Source: Thermoanaerobacterium thermosulfurigenes (GTDB taxonomy: Bacteria; Bacillota; Thermoanaerobacteria; Thermoanaerobacterales; Thermoanaerobacteraceae). Taken from it: a stretch of 59,701 nt of DNA. The DNA is taken from positions 1-59,701 of the forward strand of contig NZ_JBPODR010000015.1 of assembly GCF_051201035.1 (NCBI RefSeq), written 5' to 3'. Under the pieces are notes generated by a model. It did not search any database, was not told the DNA's origin, and worked only from the letters and a program-made list of their open reading frames with translations. Position 1 is the stretch's first letter. Each line of letters begins with the position of its first letter. The position numbers were made by a program, and so were the translations under genes. Positions 41,718-50,673 of this stretch are shown piece by piece.

Positions 41718-43583
41718 ATGTTTAATAGACTTAAGAGGGCTTTAATAGGTAGACCACTGACAAATAAGGCTATTAAAAACGAGAAATACGGCATAATATG
41801 GGGACTTCCTATACTGTCCAGCGATGCGATTTCTTCTGTGGCTTATGCCGGCGAGGAAATCTTATTAGTTTTGCTGCCTGCAATAGGCTTTATGGCATAT
41901 AAAAATCTGCTTTATATTTCTGCCGCTATTATCAGTCTATTATTGATACTTACTTTTTCTTACATACAGACGATAGAAAACTACCCAAATGGAGGAGGCG
42001 CCTACATAGTTGCGTCTGATAACTTAGGGAAGACCGCAGGAGTAGTAGCTGGTGCTGCACTATCTGTCGACTATATTTTGACAGTGGCAGTTAGTGTGTC
42101 ATCAGGTGTTGATCAGATAACATCTGCATTTTTATTTTTAAGGCCTTACTCAATACTTATATGTATCGCAATTGTGCTGATTTTGATGATAGGCAATTTG
42201 AGAGGTATACGTGAATCATCCAGAATTTTTGGTGTTCCTACGTATGCTTTTGTTTTTGGCATAGTTGCGATGCTTATTGCAGGTATTTTAAAGATAAAAG
42301 GAGGATATGTGCCTCCTACTACACCTTTAAAAGCCGTTGAACCAGTCACACTGTTCTTACTTTTAAGAGCTTTTTCAAATGGATGTTCTGCTTTGACTGG
42401 CGTTGAAGCTGTAAGCAATGCGGTGCCGAATTTTAAAGAGCCATCTGTTAAACGAGCAATTACTGTCTTGATTTTGCTATCTTCTATTGTCTTGATTTCA
42501 TTTGGCGGCATATCTGTCCTTATAAGCATGTATCACGTTACTGCAGGAGACAAAGCTGTAATCATACAGTTAGCAAACGAAATATTTGGTAGAGGCTTCA
42601 TGTTCTATTACATTACAGCAACAACATTTATCATATTGGTAATGGCATCTAATACTGCTTATTCAGGATTTCCACTCTTACTTGCGATAATGGCAAAAGA
42701 AGGACACATGCCGAGACAGCTTAACAAAAGAGGCGACAGGCTAAGCTATTCAAACGGCATAATATTGCTTTCAGTTTTGGCTACTGTTCTTATTGTGGCA
42801 TTCAGGGCTAATGTCACTTCCTTGATAGGACTTTATGCAATTGGCGTTTTCATATCATTTACTTTGTCGCAGACAGGCATGGCAAAGAGATGGATAACGA
42901 CGAGAAGCAAAAATTGGGTCATAAAGGCGATTATAAATGGTACAGGCGCTATTGTCACAGCTTTAGTTGTCGTAATTGTAGGAATAACCAAATTTAGAGA
43001 AGGCGCTTGGATCGTAATAATAGTTATACCTGTTTTGGTATTTATGATGCTTAAGATAAATAAGCATTACAGGGCTGTGGCTGTACAGCTTAGAGTAAGC
43101 CCAGAAGATCTTCAGTGCATAAAGATCTCTGAAAGTCACTATCGAAACAGAGTAATAGTGCCTATAGAGAGCATCAATAAGGCCAGTATCAGAGCGTTAA
43201 GGTATGCCAGGACGATATCTGAGCATGTCATCGCTTTTAATGTGTCTATAGATGAGGAAAGCGGTGAAAAGATAAAAAAGAGGTATGCCATGCTTAATAC
43301 GGACATACCGCTTATTGTCAAATATTCGCCATTTAGGAGAATCGTCGAGCCGCTTCTTAAATTTATAGAATCGGAAGAGTACAACTATAAAAAAGGAGAT
43401 ATGATAACAGTAATATTGCCGCAGTTTGTAGTTAGGAAAAGGTGGCACAACATTCTTCATAATAAGACGAGAGTTTATATAGAAAAAGAACTGTTAAAAC
43501 ACAAACACATCGTCGTTGCGACTATGCCGCTGCAGCTTCACGATGATGATGATATTGAAGATAAATGCAAAAAAGAGCAATAA
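41718..43583 (+). CDS. kimA: KimA-like potassium/proton symporter (APC/KUP-related)
   Basis: The 621-residue protein has twelve transmembrane helices and a C-terminal cytoplasmic domain of about 150 residues. It closely resembles Bacillus subtilis KimA (YdaO) as I remember it: LKRALIGRPL, SSDAISSVAYAGEEILLVLLPA, YPNGGGAYIVASDNLGKTAGVVAGAALSVDYILTVAVSVSSG and FLLLRAFSNGCSALTGVEAVSNAVPNF. KimA imports potassium at low concentration and is inhibited by c-di-AMP bound at its cytoplasmic domain. ATG at 41718 or 41715 fits GCGGAGG. The last codons lie inside a bidirectional terminator. Confidence 0.82.
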   Translation: MFNRLKRALIGRPLTNKAIKNEKYGIIWGLPILSSDAISSVAYAGEEILLVLLPAIGFMAYKNLLYISAAIISLLLILTFSYIQTIENYPNGGGAYIVASDNLGKTAGVVAGAALSVDYILTVAVSVSSGVDQITSAFLFLRPYSILICIAIVLILMIGNLRGIRESSRIFGVPTYAFVFGIVAMLIAGILKIKGGYVPPTTPLKAVEPVTLFLLLRAFSNGCSALTGVEAVSNAVPNFKEPSVKRAITVLILLSSIVLISFGGISVLISMYHVTAGDKAVIIQLANEIFGRGFMFYYITATTFIILVMASNTAYSGFPLLLAIMAKEGHMPRQLNKRGDRLSYSNGIILLSVLATVLIVAFRANVTSLIGLYAIGVFISFTLSQTGMAKRWITTRSKNWVIKAIINGTGAIVTALVVVIVGITKFREGAWIVIIVIPVLVFMMLKINKHYRAVAVQLRVSPEDLQCIKISESHYRNRVIVPIESINKASIRALRYARTISEHVIAFNVSIDEESGEKIKKRYAMLNTDIPLIVKYSPFRRIVEPLLKFIESEEYNYKKGDMITVILPQFVVRKRWHNILHNKTRVYIEKELLKHKHIVVATMPLQLHDDDDIEDKCKKEQ

Positions 43584-43599
43584 TCTTTATTGCTCTTTT
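43571..43599. terminator. Bidirectional terminator shared by kimA and the threonine aldolase gene
   Basis: AAAAGAGCAATAA (43571-43583), loop TCT, TTATTGCTCTTTT (43587-43599) form a perfect 13-bp stem. It contains the last codons and stop of both convergent genes, which are separated by only three bases. Confidence 0.9.
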
Positions 43600-44624
43600 A
43601 ATATTGTGCTTATGGCGTGAAGGACCTTGTCAATATGGTCTTTTTTGATGTAATAGTGTGTTACAAATCTTACGGCGTAGTCATTGCCGCCGTTTACCTT
43701 AATCCCGTAATTTAAAAGTTTTGAGGATAATTGTGCTCCTGTAAGACCTGTTGCAGATATGTCAGACATGACGATATTTGTTTGAACTGTCGACATGTCA
43801 ACTTTTATGCCTTTTATGTTATTTAAGCCTTCTGCTAAAAGCCTTGCGTTTTCGTGATCTTCTGCTAATCTCTTTGTCATCTTTTCAAGTGCTACAATTC
43901 CTGCTGCAGCTAAAATCCCAGCTTGTCTTAAACCACCACCCAACATTTTGCGGTACTTTCTGGCCTTTTTAATGAAATCTTTACTGCCGGCCACAATGGA
44001 ACCTACGGGTGCACAAAGTCCTTTTGACAGACAAAACATTACGCTGTCAGCGTATCTTGCTATTTCCTTTACGTCCACATTTAGGTATGTGGCTGCGTTG
44101 AAAATCCTTGCTCCGTCTAAATGAACAGGTATATCGTGTTCTTTTGCTATCTCATAAATTTCCTTCATATTGCTTAGTGGTGTAACTGTACCACCTGCTT
44201 TATTGTGGGTGTTTTCCAGACATATAAGACTTGTCTTTGGAAAATGGATGTCATCTGTCCTGATGGAGTTTAGAACATCTTTCGGGTCCATAATACCATT
44301 TATTCCTCGTATAGTTTTAGCTTGCACCCCTGATAGATATCCTATTCCACCGACTTCATACGTAATTATATGGCATTTTTCTTCCAGTATTATTTCGTTG
44401 CCGTGATGTGTATGTGTCATGACAGATACTTGGTTTCCTTGTGTCCCGCTTGTCACAAACATTGCATCTTCTTTTCCCATAATATCTGCTGCCATTTCTT
44501 CAAGCTTCTTTACAGTGGGATCTTCACCATAAACATCGTCGCCTACTAAAGCTTTGTACATGGCATCTCTCATTTCCTGAGTTGGCAACGTGACTGTGTC
44601 GCTTCTTAAATCGATGTATTCCAT
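43587..44624 (-). CDS. ltaE: Low-specificity L-threonine aldolase
   Basis: This PLP enzyme cleaves threonine or allo-threonine to glycine and acetaldehyde. The 345-residue product opens with the family motif YIDLRSDTVTLPTQEMRDAM and has the cofactor lysine in MFCLSKGLCAPVGS, preceded by HLDGARIFNA. The ATG at 44624 has GGAGGT 8 bases upstream; a TTG two codons earlier is less likely. It is convergent with kimA. Confidence 0.94.
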   Translation of the reverse strand: MEYIDLRSDTVTLPTQEMRDAMYKALVGDDVYGEDPTVKKLEEMAADIMGKEDAMFVTSGTQGNQVSVMTHTHHGNEIILEEKCHIITYEVGGIGYLSGVQAKTIRGINGIMDPKDVLNSIRTDDIHFPKTSLICLENTHNKAGGTVTPLSNMKEIYEIAKEHDIPVHLDGARIFNAATYLNVDVKEIARYADSVMFCLSKGLCAPVGSIVAGSKDFIKKARKYRKMLGGGLRQAGILAAAGIVALEKMTKRLAEDHENARLLAEGLNNIKGIKVDMSTVQTNIVMSDISATGLTGAQLSSKLLNYGIKVNGGNDYAVRFVTHYYIKKDHIDKVLHAISTILKEQ

Positions 44625-44705
44625 ATGCAATTACCTCCTATCTATTAGCTTAATTTAAGATTAACATTGTTGAAAAGCTAAAGCAATAGATGCGATTACG
44701 GGAAT

Positions 44706-44734
44706 TTTGTTATTTAAAGCAATGGTGTTATAAT
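44706..44734 (+). promoter_or_regulatory. Candidate promoter of the aldo/keto reductase gene
   Basis: TTTGTT, 17 bp, TATAAT with a TGT extended -10. Confidence 0.5.
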
Positions 44735-44773
44735 CAAATAAGAAATTTAAATTTTAAGATACGGAGGGGTTGT

Positions 44774-45913
44774 ATGCAGTATAGAGAATTTGGCAATACA
44801 GGTGTTAAGGTTTCAGCATTGGGTTTTGGCGCAATGAGATTGCCTACAATAGGCGGAGACAACAGCAAGATCGATGAAGAAGAAGCTATAAAGATGATAA
44901 GATATGCTATAGATAATGGCGTTAACTACGTTGATACTGCATATCCGTACCACAATGGGCAAAGTGAGATTGTGGTAGGCAAAGCTTTAAAAGACGGATA
45001 CAGGGAAAAGACGTATTTAGCTACAAAACTTCCGTCATGGCTTGTTAATGAAAAAGAAGATATGGATAAATACCTGAATGAACAACTAAAAAAACTGGAC
45101 GTTGACTACATAGATTTTTACCTTCTACACGCATTGGATAAAGAGAGATGGGAGAAGTACAAAAGACTTGATGTGTTTAGCTGGATGGAAAAGGTCAAGA
45201 AAGAAGGCAAAGTCAAATTCATAGGTTTTTCTTTCCATGACGAATACAATGTTTTTAAAGGCATAATCGATGATTACGATAAATGGGATTTTTGTCAGAT
45301 ACAGTACAACTACATGGATATAAACAATCAAGCGGGCTTAAAAGGGCTTAAGTATGCTGCGTCAAAGGGATTAGCCGTTATTGTAATGGAACCAATAAGA
45401 GGTGGCAAGCTTGCTGGAGATCCGCCAGAGGCTATCAAAGAGCTTTGGAACAGTGCAAGTGTAAAAAGGACACCTGCAGAATGGGCTTTGCAGTGGGTGT
45501 GGAATCATCCTGAAGTTTCCCTTGTATTAAGTGGAATGAGCACGATGGAACAAGTGAAACAAAATATAGAAAGTGCCTCAAGATCAAAAGCAAATGGTTT
45601 AACCGAGGACGAGGTAAAACTTGTAGATAAAGTCAGAGAAACTTATGAAAGGCTTTCGCCTGTAGGATGTACTGCTTGTAACTACTGTATGCCATGTCCA
45701 AATGGTGTGAATATACCTAAGAATTTTGCCGTATACAATGAAGCCCACATGTACAACAATTATGATGAAGCACTTAGAAATTATAATAACTTAAATGAAG
45801 GTAAAGCAAGTTCTTGCATAGAATGCGGAGAGTGCGAGACAAAATGCCCTCAACACTTGACAATAATTGATTATCTAAAGGATGTAAGAAGATATTTTAA
45901 AGATGCTGTTTAA
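44774..45913 (+). CDS. Aldo/keto reductase with C-terminal 4Fe-4S ferredoxin domain
   Basis: The 379-residue protein has an AKR barrel (GVKVSALGFGAMRLPT, FVDTAYPYHNGQSE-type region as YVDTAYPYHNGQSE with the catalytic Asp and Tyr, then the Lys in TKLPSW and the His in FYLLHALD) and a ferredoxin-like tail with two cysteine clusters, GCTACNYCMPCPNGVNIPKN and CIECGECETKCPQ. Such Fe-S AKRs are common in anaerobes; substrate and electron partner are unknown. GGAGGGG precedes the ATG. The gene is monocistronic. Confidence 0.92.
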   Translation: MQYREFGNTGVKVSALGFGAMRLPTIGGDNSKIDEEEAIKMIRYAIDNGVNYVDTAYPYHNGQSEIVVGKALKDGYREKTYLATKLPSWLVNEKEDMDKYLNEQLKKLDVDYIDFYLLHALDKERWEKYKRLDVFSWMEKVKKEGKVKFIGFSFHDEYNVFKGIIDDYDKWDFCQIQYNYMDINNQAGLKGLKYAASKGLAVIVMEPIRGGKLAGDPPEAIKELWNSASVKRTPAEWALQWVWNHPEVSLVLSGMSTMEQVKQNIESASRSKANGLTEDEVKLVDKVRETYERLSPVGCTACNYCMPCPNGVNIPKNFAVYNEAHMYNNYDEALRNYNNLNEGKASSCIECGECETKCPQHLTIIDYLKDVRRYFKDAV

Positions 45914-45916
45914 AAA

Positions 45917-45966
45917 TAAGCCATATTGATGAAACTTAAGTTTCACCAATATGGCTTTACTTTTAG
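45917..45966 (+). terminator. Terminator of the aldo/keto reductase gene
   Basis: AAGCCATATTG (45918-45928) pairs with CAATATGGCTT (45947-45957), and GAAACTT/AAGTTTC nests inside. A T-rich tail follows. Confidence 0.85.
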
Positions 45967-46066
45967 TAGAAAAAACTATGTATAATATTTTTTATAATAC
46001 TTGCTTTGATAGTTTACTTGTGAAATAATAAATAGTGAATATCTTATTTAGAAGGGAGTGTCAAGA

Positions 46067-46312
46067 ATGGTTCAAAGTGGATTTATGCTATTTCTGCAGT
46101 ATTTTGTGGCTTTAGCTACACCGATTGTATCAGTTATCTTTTTGGTATTTTACATAGTTTATACATTGAAAAAAATGAAAAAGATTGATTCAATAGAAAA
46201 AAGTTTAGCAAAAATAGCAACTTCAGGCAAATCAGAATCAAGTGAATCTTCTTATGAATCTAATGAAGATTTTGAAATTGAAGATGAAGTCGAAGAAGTA
46301 GTTGTTAAATAG
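46067..46312 (+). CDS. Small single-span membrane protein with acidic tail
   Basis: The 81-residue product has one hydrophobic helix (about residues 6-33), a basic segment (LKKMKKIDSIEKSLAKI) and a highly acidic Ser/Glu-rich C-terminus. A cytoplasmic acidic tail is predicted. The family is unknown to me. ATG at 46067 follows AAGGGAG by 8 bases. ogt follows after 24 bases. Confidence 0.6.
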   Translation: MVQSGFMLFLQYFVALATPIVSVIFLVFYIVYTLKKMKKIDSIEKSLAKIATSGKSESSESSYESNEDFEIEDEVEEVVVK

Positions 46313-46336
46313 CAAAATGCATCAGGATGTGATAAT

Positions 46337-46804
46337 GTGGTATGGGATGACTTAGATACACCGATTGGAACGCTAAGAATATATTCAAGCGAAGATGGCA
46401 TAACGAGGATAGATTTTCCTAATGAAGAACATTTACAATGTTTAAGGAGTACGAATTCATTTATAGCTGATTGCAAAGAACAGCTTAAATTGTACTTTGA
46501 GGGTCACTTGAAAGAATTTAGCGTAAAGTTAGATTTAGAAGGGACAGACTTTCAAAAATCTGTTTGGCGAGAGCTTATGAAGATACCGTATGGCTTTTAC
46601 GCTACATACGGTGAAATCGCAAGAAGAATAGGTAAGCCAAATGCATCAAGAGCTGTAGGAAATGCCCTCAATAAAAATCCTATTCCGATTATCATACCAT
46701 GTCATAGGGTCATCGGTTCAGATATGACACTGAAAGGCTTTGCAGGAGGACTTAATGTCAAGTCATTACTGCTTCAACATGAAGGTATTGCATTTAAAAA
46801 GTAA
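46337..46804 (+). CDS. ogt: Methylated-DNA-protein cysteine methyltransferase
   Basis: Ogt repairs O6-methylguanine by suicidal transfer of the methyl group to its active-site cysteine, here Cys122 in IPCHRVIG. The 155-residue product also has the Ada/Ogt signature FQKSVWRELMKIPYGFYATYGEIA and SRAVGNALNKNPIP. GTG at 46337 is the likely start; an overlapping ATG at 46335 is out of frame. Confidence 0.94.
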   Translation: MVWDDLDTPIGTLRIYSSEDGITRIDFPNEEHLQCLRSTNSFIADCKEQLKLYFEGHLKEFSVKLDLEGTDFQKSVWRELMKIPYGFYATYGEIARRIGKPNASRAVGNALNKNPIPIIIPCHRVIGSDMTLKGFAGGLNVKSLLLQHEGIAFKK

Positions 46805-46843
46805 TTTTATTATAATTAGATAATAAATTAATCAATAGACTAT

Positions 46844-46925
46844 GTCCGCTGGGGGTGCTTTTAGCTGAGATGGCAGATGCCAAACCCCTAGAACCTGATT
46901 AGGTTAATACCTACGAAGGGAATGC
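46844..46925 (+). promoter_or_regulatory. TPP riboswitch (thi box)
   Basis: The conserved parts of the thiamine pyrophosphate aptamer are present: GGGGTGC, GCTGAGAT, ACCCCTAGAACCTGAT, AGGTTAATACCTACGAAGGGA. It lies directly upstream of thiT. ATGCGG (46922-46927) can pair with CCGCAT (46935-46940) as an antiterminator, excluding the terminator that follows. Ligand binding therefore should switch thiT off by attenuation. Confidence 0.95.
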
Positions 46926-46933
46926 GGCAAAAG

Positions 46934-46957
46934 ACCGCATCGGTGTGCGGTTTTTTT
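46934..46957 (+). terminator. Attenuator terminator of the TPP riboswitch
   Basis: ACCGCA (46934-46939), loop, TGCGGT (46946-46951), and then a run of T. It overlaps the antiterminator arm 46935-46940. Confidence 0.88.
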
Positions 46958-46996
46958 GTTTTAAGCGGTACATAGCCTCAAAAGGAGGTTATTTTT

Positions 46997-47635
46997 ATGT
47001 CCTACATTGTAAGCATTTTTTCCGACTTTACAAAAATAAAGCCTGCCACACTTTCCATCATAATTGCGATTCTATTCGCTGCCTTTTTGTTTTACATTTT
47101 AAGAAACAGCGTGAAATTTAACGCAAAGATGCTTGTGTACGGTGGATTGGCAATAGCTATATCATTTGTCTTATCGTATATAAGGTTTTATCATTGGCCT
47201 CAAGGTGGTTCTATAACGCCAGCCAGTATGCTTCCGCTGTTTGTCTTTGCATACTATTACGGTGCAGGTCCAGGCATAGCGGTGGGAATGGCCTATGGAA
47301 TACTTCAGCTAATACAAGACCCTTATGTTGTGCATTGGATACAGCTTCTATTAGATTATCCATTGGCGTTTGGTGCCTTAGGACTTGCAGGATTCTTTAA
47401 AAAGAATTTAAGTCTGGGAATCTTAGTTGGTGGTTTTGGCAGGTTTTTTTCACATTTTCTATCAGGTGTCTTCTTCTTTGCCAGCTATGCACCAAAAGGT
47501 ATGAATCCTATTGTCTATTCGCTTCTTGTTAATGGTATATTAGTAGGTGTGGAGGTCTTGATTTGTTTTGTGGTTTCTATTATTCCGCAAGTTAGAAATG
47601 CAATTGAGATGATAAAGAAAAAAGCATTAGCGTAA
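46997..47635 (+). CDS. thiT: Thiamine ECF transporter S component ThiT
   Basis: ThiT is the membrane-embedded thiamine-binding subunit that joins the shared EcfAAT module. The 212-residue product has about six helices and the thiamine-site signature WPQGGSITPASMLPLFVFAYYYG, as in Lactococcus ThiT. AAAGGAGG precedes the ATG, and a TPP riboswitch controls it. The energising ECF genes are not in the window. Confidence 0.93.
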   Translation: MSYIVSIFSDFTKIKPATLSIIIAILFAAFLFYILRNSVKFNAKMLVYGGLAIAISFVLSYIRFYHWPQGGSITPASMLPLFVFAYYYGAGPGIAVGMAYGILQLIQDPYVVHWIQLLLDYPLAFGALGLAGFFKKNLSLGILVGGFGRFFSHFLSGVFFFASYAPKGMNPIVYSLLVNGILVGVEVLICFVVSIIPQVRNAIEMIKKKALA

Positions 47636-47642
47636 AATTTAT

Positions 47643-47675
47643 AAAAACCCTCTTTTTAACGGAAGAGGGTTTTTA
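47643..47675 (+). terminator. Terminator of thiT
   Basis: AAAAACCCTCTT (47643-47654) pairs with AAGAGGGTTTTT (47663-47674), giving 12 bp with an A/T-flanked stem. Confidence 0.88.
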
Positions 47676-47703
47676 TAAATTTTATACAATAAATTGATTT
47701 TGA

Positions 47704-47712
47704 TGGTATAAT
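47704..47712 (+). promoter_or_regulatory. Extended -10 promoter of the glycosyltransferase gene
   Basis: TGGTATAAT is a good extended -10; no clear -35 is found. The start point would give a leader of about 115 nt that contains a perfect long-range inverted repeat. Confidence 0.45.
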
Positions 47713-47734
47713 ATTAGATAGCAAATAAAAATAA

Positions 47735-47817
47735 ACTATATTGATGGATAGATTTTAACGCATTTTTAATACAAATTTAATTTAAATTTAATGTTTAAAT
47801 GCCATAATCAATATAGT
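47735..47817 (+). other. Long-range inverted repeat in the glycosyltransferase leader
   Basis: ACTATATTGAT (47735-47745) is perfectly complementary to ATCAATATAGT (47807-47817), enclosing 61 AT-rich bases. The right arm ends four bases before the ribosome binding site region. Confidence 0.5.
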
Positions 47818-47836
47818 GATTGTGAGGGTCTTTTTG

Positions 47837-48952
47837 ATGGATAAAATAAAGATTTTAATACTTTATGAAGATATAGGAACTGGACATAAAAGAACGGCGA
47901 TGGCTTTAAAAAAAGCCTTCGAAAAAAGAGATGGCGTTGAAGCCTTCGTGGAAAATCCACTTGGGGAGAAGTTTCCCAGCCTGTCTTACTTGACAACGAG
48001 AATTTACTTAAAGACGCTAAAATTGACACCTGAATTATGGGGGTATCTTTATGAGATGGAAAGGGACAAGATAGAAAGGCGTATAAATAAGCTGGTAGGC
48101 ATGTCTGTTTATACATTTATAAAAGATTACGTGTTAAATTTAAAGCCTAACGCAGTAATATGCACCCATCCGTTTTCTTGCTCTATTCTGTCACATATAA
48201 AAAGAGATCTCAACATTCCGATATTTGCCATATTGACTGATTACGATGTCCATGCCTATTGGATACATCACCAGATAGATGGGTATTTTGTTGGATCTCG
48301 AGAGATGAAAAGTCAGATGAATTTGATGGGTGTTTCCGATGACAAAATAAATGTGACTGGCATACCTATTGATGAAGAATTTTACGTCAAAAAAGATAAA
48401 AATGAGATGAGAGAAAAATTGGGTTTTCAATTAGATAGACCATTGGTGATGGTGATGGGCGGTGGACTTGGACTGGGAAACATAAAAAAAGCCGTCAATG
48501 TTATACAGAGGCATAAAGATTTGCAGATTGCTGTAATATGTGGATTAAATAAGAATTTAAAGGCTAAAATAGAGGAGATATCGGATGATAATGTATTTGT
48601 GTATGGTCATGTAGACAACGTGCATGAATTTATGGAGGCTGCTGATGTCTTAGTAACTAAAAGTGGTGGTCTTACTGTCACCGAAGCCATAATTAAGAAA
48701 TTGCCTATGATAATTTTTGATCCTATACCTGGACAAGAAGAGAGAAATCTCGAATTTTTGCTTAAAAAGAGGATTGCCTTAAGAATTAAAGATATAGAAA
48801 AGTTAGACAAAAAGATATTAGATCTCTTATCTGACAAGAAAAAGATAGATGAAATGAAGGAGCGCATGGAGGAAATTGGCATATACAATTCAGCAGACAA
48901 GGTATGCAGCGTAGTTATAAATAATATAAAGAATGATGCTTTGAAGGTGTAA
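47837..48952 (+). CDS. Diacylglycerol glycosyltransferase, MGDG synthase/UgtP-like
   Basis: The 371-residue GT28-type enzyme begins IKILILYEDIGTGHKRTAMAL, the GxGH motif of MGDG synthases and processive diacylglycerol glucosyltransferases, and has the C-terminal nucleotide-sugar site VMGGGLGLGN, SGGLTVTEAIIKKLPMI and PGQEERN. It likely makes membrane glycolipids on the cytoplasmic face. The sugar cannot be told. ATG at 47837 follows a GAGGG sequence by 8 bases. PAP2 follows after 13 bases, consistent with a lipid operon. Confidence 0.87.
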   Translation: MDKIKILILYEDIGTGHKRTAMALKKAFEKRDGVEAFVENPLGEKFPSLSYLTTRIYLKTLKLTPELWGYLYEMERDKIERRINKLVGMSVYTFIKDYVLNLKPNAVICTHPFSCSILSHIKRDLNIPIFAILTDYDVHAYWIHHQIDGYFVGSREMKSQMNLMGVSDDKINVTGIPIDEEFYVKKDKNEMREKLGFQLDRPLVMVMGGGLGLGNIKKAVNVIQRHKDLQIAVICGLNKNLKAKIEEISDDNVFVYGHVDNVHEFMEAADVLVTKSGGLTVTEAIIKKLPMIIFDPIPGQEERNLEFLLKKRIALRIKDIEKLDKKILDLLSDKKKIDEMKERMEEIGIYNSADKVCSVVINNIKNDALKV

Positions 48953-48965
48953 GGAGGTTTCATTT

Positions 48966-49508
48966 GTGTCGGGAGTGAAGAAATTGATTATTGCGGAGGA
49001 CAGGAATGTATTTTTCCTTTTAAATGAAAGGATAAAGTGCAAAACTCTTGATAAGATTATGCCTAAAATAACCCATATAGGAGGACCGTATTTTACGATT
49101 TTATCTTGTTTGCTGCTGATTTTGTTTGGAAAAAGCAGCGTTAAGCTTTCTGCCATTCAAGCCCTTACTACTTTGACAAGTAGCCACTTAGTTGTGCAAA
49201 TTTTAAAGAGAATATGCACGAGGCCAAGGCCTTACATGGTTTTGCCTGAAGCCAATACATTCAAATATTTGTTGAGAGATTATTCTTTCCCGTCAGGTCA
49301 CGCTACAGCTATATTTTCTTTGGCGGTTTCTTTTTCATTTTTCTTTCCTGATTTGACGATTATTTTAGTCAGTCTGGCTATTTTAGTGAGTCTTTCGAGG
49401 ATTTACATGGGATTGCACTATCCTTCAGATGTCATAATAGGCTCTACGGTTGGTATCCTATTTTCATATATAACACATATGTATGGCTTGATGCTGCCTA
49501 TTCTTTAA
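48966..49508 (+). CDS. PAP2-family membrane phosphatase
   Basis: The 180-residue protein carries the three PAP2 phosphatase motifs: KRICTRPRP (K-x6-RP), PSGHAT and SRIYMGLHYPSD, between about five helices. Substrates are lipid phosphates such as undecaprenyl pyrophosphate, phosphatidic acid or PG-phosphate. AAGGAGG precedes the GTG start. Association with the glycolipid synthase suggests lipid turnover. The last 11 bases overlap the convergent gene. Confidence 0.9.
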   Translation: MSGVKKLIIAEDRNVFFLLNERIKCKTLDKIMPKITHIGGPYFTILSCLLLILFGKSSVKLSAIQALTTLTSSHLVVQILKRICTRPRPYMVLPEANTFKYLLRDYSFPSGHATAIFSLAVSFSFFFPDLTIILVSLAILVSLSRIYMGLHYPSDVIIGSTVGILFSYITHMYGLMLPIL

Positions 49509-49935
49509 ACAAGTATTTATATTGAGCAGTTATAGCTAACAATGTGAAGATGTACGTTATGACTGAAAAGAAATAATTCCATCTGTTGTAAATAAGAAGC
49601 CCGTTTATGTGAAATACTGCTTCAACGGCAGTCAGAAACAATATCCATGCAGCCGTGTATATGATGTAGCGTATTTTTCCTTTTGGTATGTATTGTATAA
49701 AAATCATGCCATAAGGTGGTCCTATAAATGTTTCCATCAGGAATGATAGAACACCGTTTGGAATAGGTGTATCAATGTAATAATAGTATTTCAAAGTAAA
49801 GTCAAATATTACATCCAAAGAAAAGCCTATCACAGATGAAAGCAGATACGCAGGTATTAGCACTTTTAACTTTTTTCTGTCTATTAAAAAAAGCGATATA
49901 ATTACCGTAAAAATTGAAAAAATTATGTACCACAT
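49498..49935 (-). CDS. Multi-pass membrane protein, CBO0543-like
   Basis: The 145-residue product has four to five hydrophobic segments and aromatic-rich loops; it resembles the CBO0543 family of clostridial and bacillar membrane proteins in length and in the opening MWYIIFSIFTVIISLFLIDR. This is a judgement by eye. AAGGTGA precedes the ATG on the minus strand. Function unknown. Its end overlaps the PAP2 gene by 11 bases. Confidence 0.65.
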   Translation of the reverse strand: MWYIIFSIFTVIISLFLIDRKKLKVLIPAYLLSSVIGFSLDVIFDFTLKYYYYIDTPIPNGVLSFLMETFIGPPYGMIFIQYIPKGKIRYIIYTAAWILFLTAVEAVFHINGLLIYNRWNYFFSVITYIFTLLAITAQYKYLFKE

Positions 49936-49997
49936 AACATCACCTTGAATTATTTTGGCTTTTACAAAAATAAATTATTAAAGTTTTTAAAAGCCAA

Positions 49998-50026
49998 TTG
50001 ACTAGAAAATTTTGTAATGATAAAAT
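49998..50026 (+). promoter_or_regulatory. Promoter of the ferritin-like gene
   Basis: TTGACT, 17 bp, TAAAAT with a TGA extended -10, followed by GGGAGGTG before the ATG. Confidence 0.65.
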
Positions 50027-50063
50027 GATTAGTAGAAGATAATAATTTTCGGGAGGTGTTGTT

Positions 50064-50570
50064 ATGTTAAACAATATTGAGAAAAAATATTTGACCGATT
50101 TAGAAGTTGCAAGGCTTGCTATAGATATAGAAGAAAGAGGATACGAATTTTATACAAAAGCTTCAGAGAAATTTTCTAACGACGAGAAAATGAGAAAGTT
50201 TTTTGATGACATGGCGAAAGAGGAGCTTATACATAAATCCAGATTTGAAGAGCTTTATAATAAGCTTTTAGACGAAAAGAAAGGCGACGATAGCTTGTAC
50301 TTTGACATAGAGGCATCTATTTATTTAACATTGCTTTACAATACATCTGTTTTTCCATCGAAAGATGCTGTTGACGAGGTATTAGAGAAAATAAATAAAT
50401 TTGAAGATGCTGTAGAATTGGCAATAAGAGCGGAAAAAGATTCCATAATATTTTACGATGAGATAGTCAAAGATGCTAAATTTGACTCTACGAAAAAAGT
50501 TGCAATAACATTATTGAATGAGGAGATAAAGCACTTCATAGATCTAAGCAATATGATAAAAGCGATATAG
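50064..50570 (+). CDS. Ferritin-like (rubrerythrin-type) diiron protein
   Basis: The 168-residue all-helical protein has the repeated diiron pattern of rubrerythrin erythrin domains: EERGYEFYTKA with EELIHKSRFEEL in the first half and RAEKDSIIFYDEIV with NEEIKHFIDL in the second (E-x6-Y and E-x2-H motifs). It lacks the C-terminal rubredoxin cysteines. A role in peroxide reduction or iron handling in an anaerobe is inferred. It is monocistronic. Confidence 0.87.
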   Translation: MLNNIEKKYLTDLEVARLAIDIEERGYEFYTKASEKFSNDEKMRKFFDDMAKEELIHKSRFEELYNKLLDEKKGDDSLYFDIEASIYLTLLYNTSVFPSKDAVDEVLEKINKFEDAVELAIRAEKDSIIFYDEIVKDAKFDSTKKVAITLLNEEIKHFIDLSNMIKAI

Positions 50571-50673
50571 AGATTTTTATTGGCGTATGAAGAGTTATGT
50601 TCTTTATATGCTTTTTTTCTTATATTTGATATAATTATTAATAACAAAAGTCATATTGATTGGGATGATAGTT

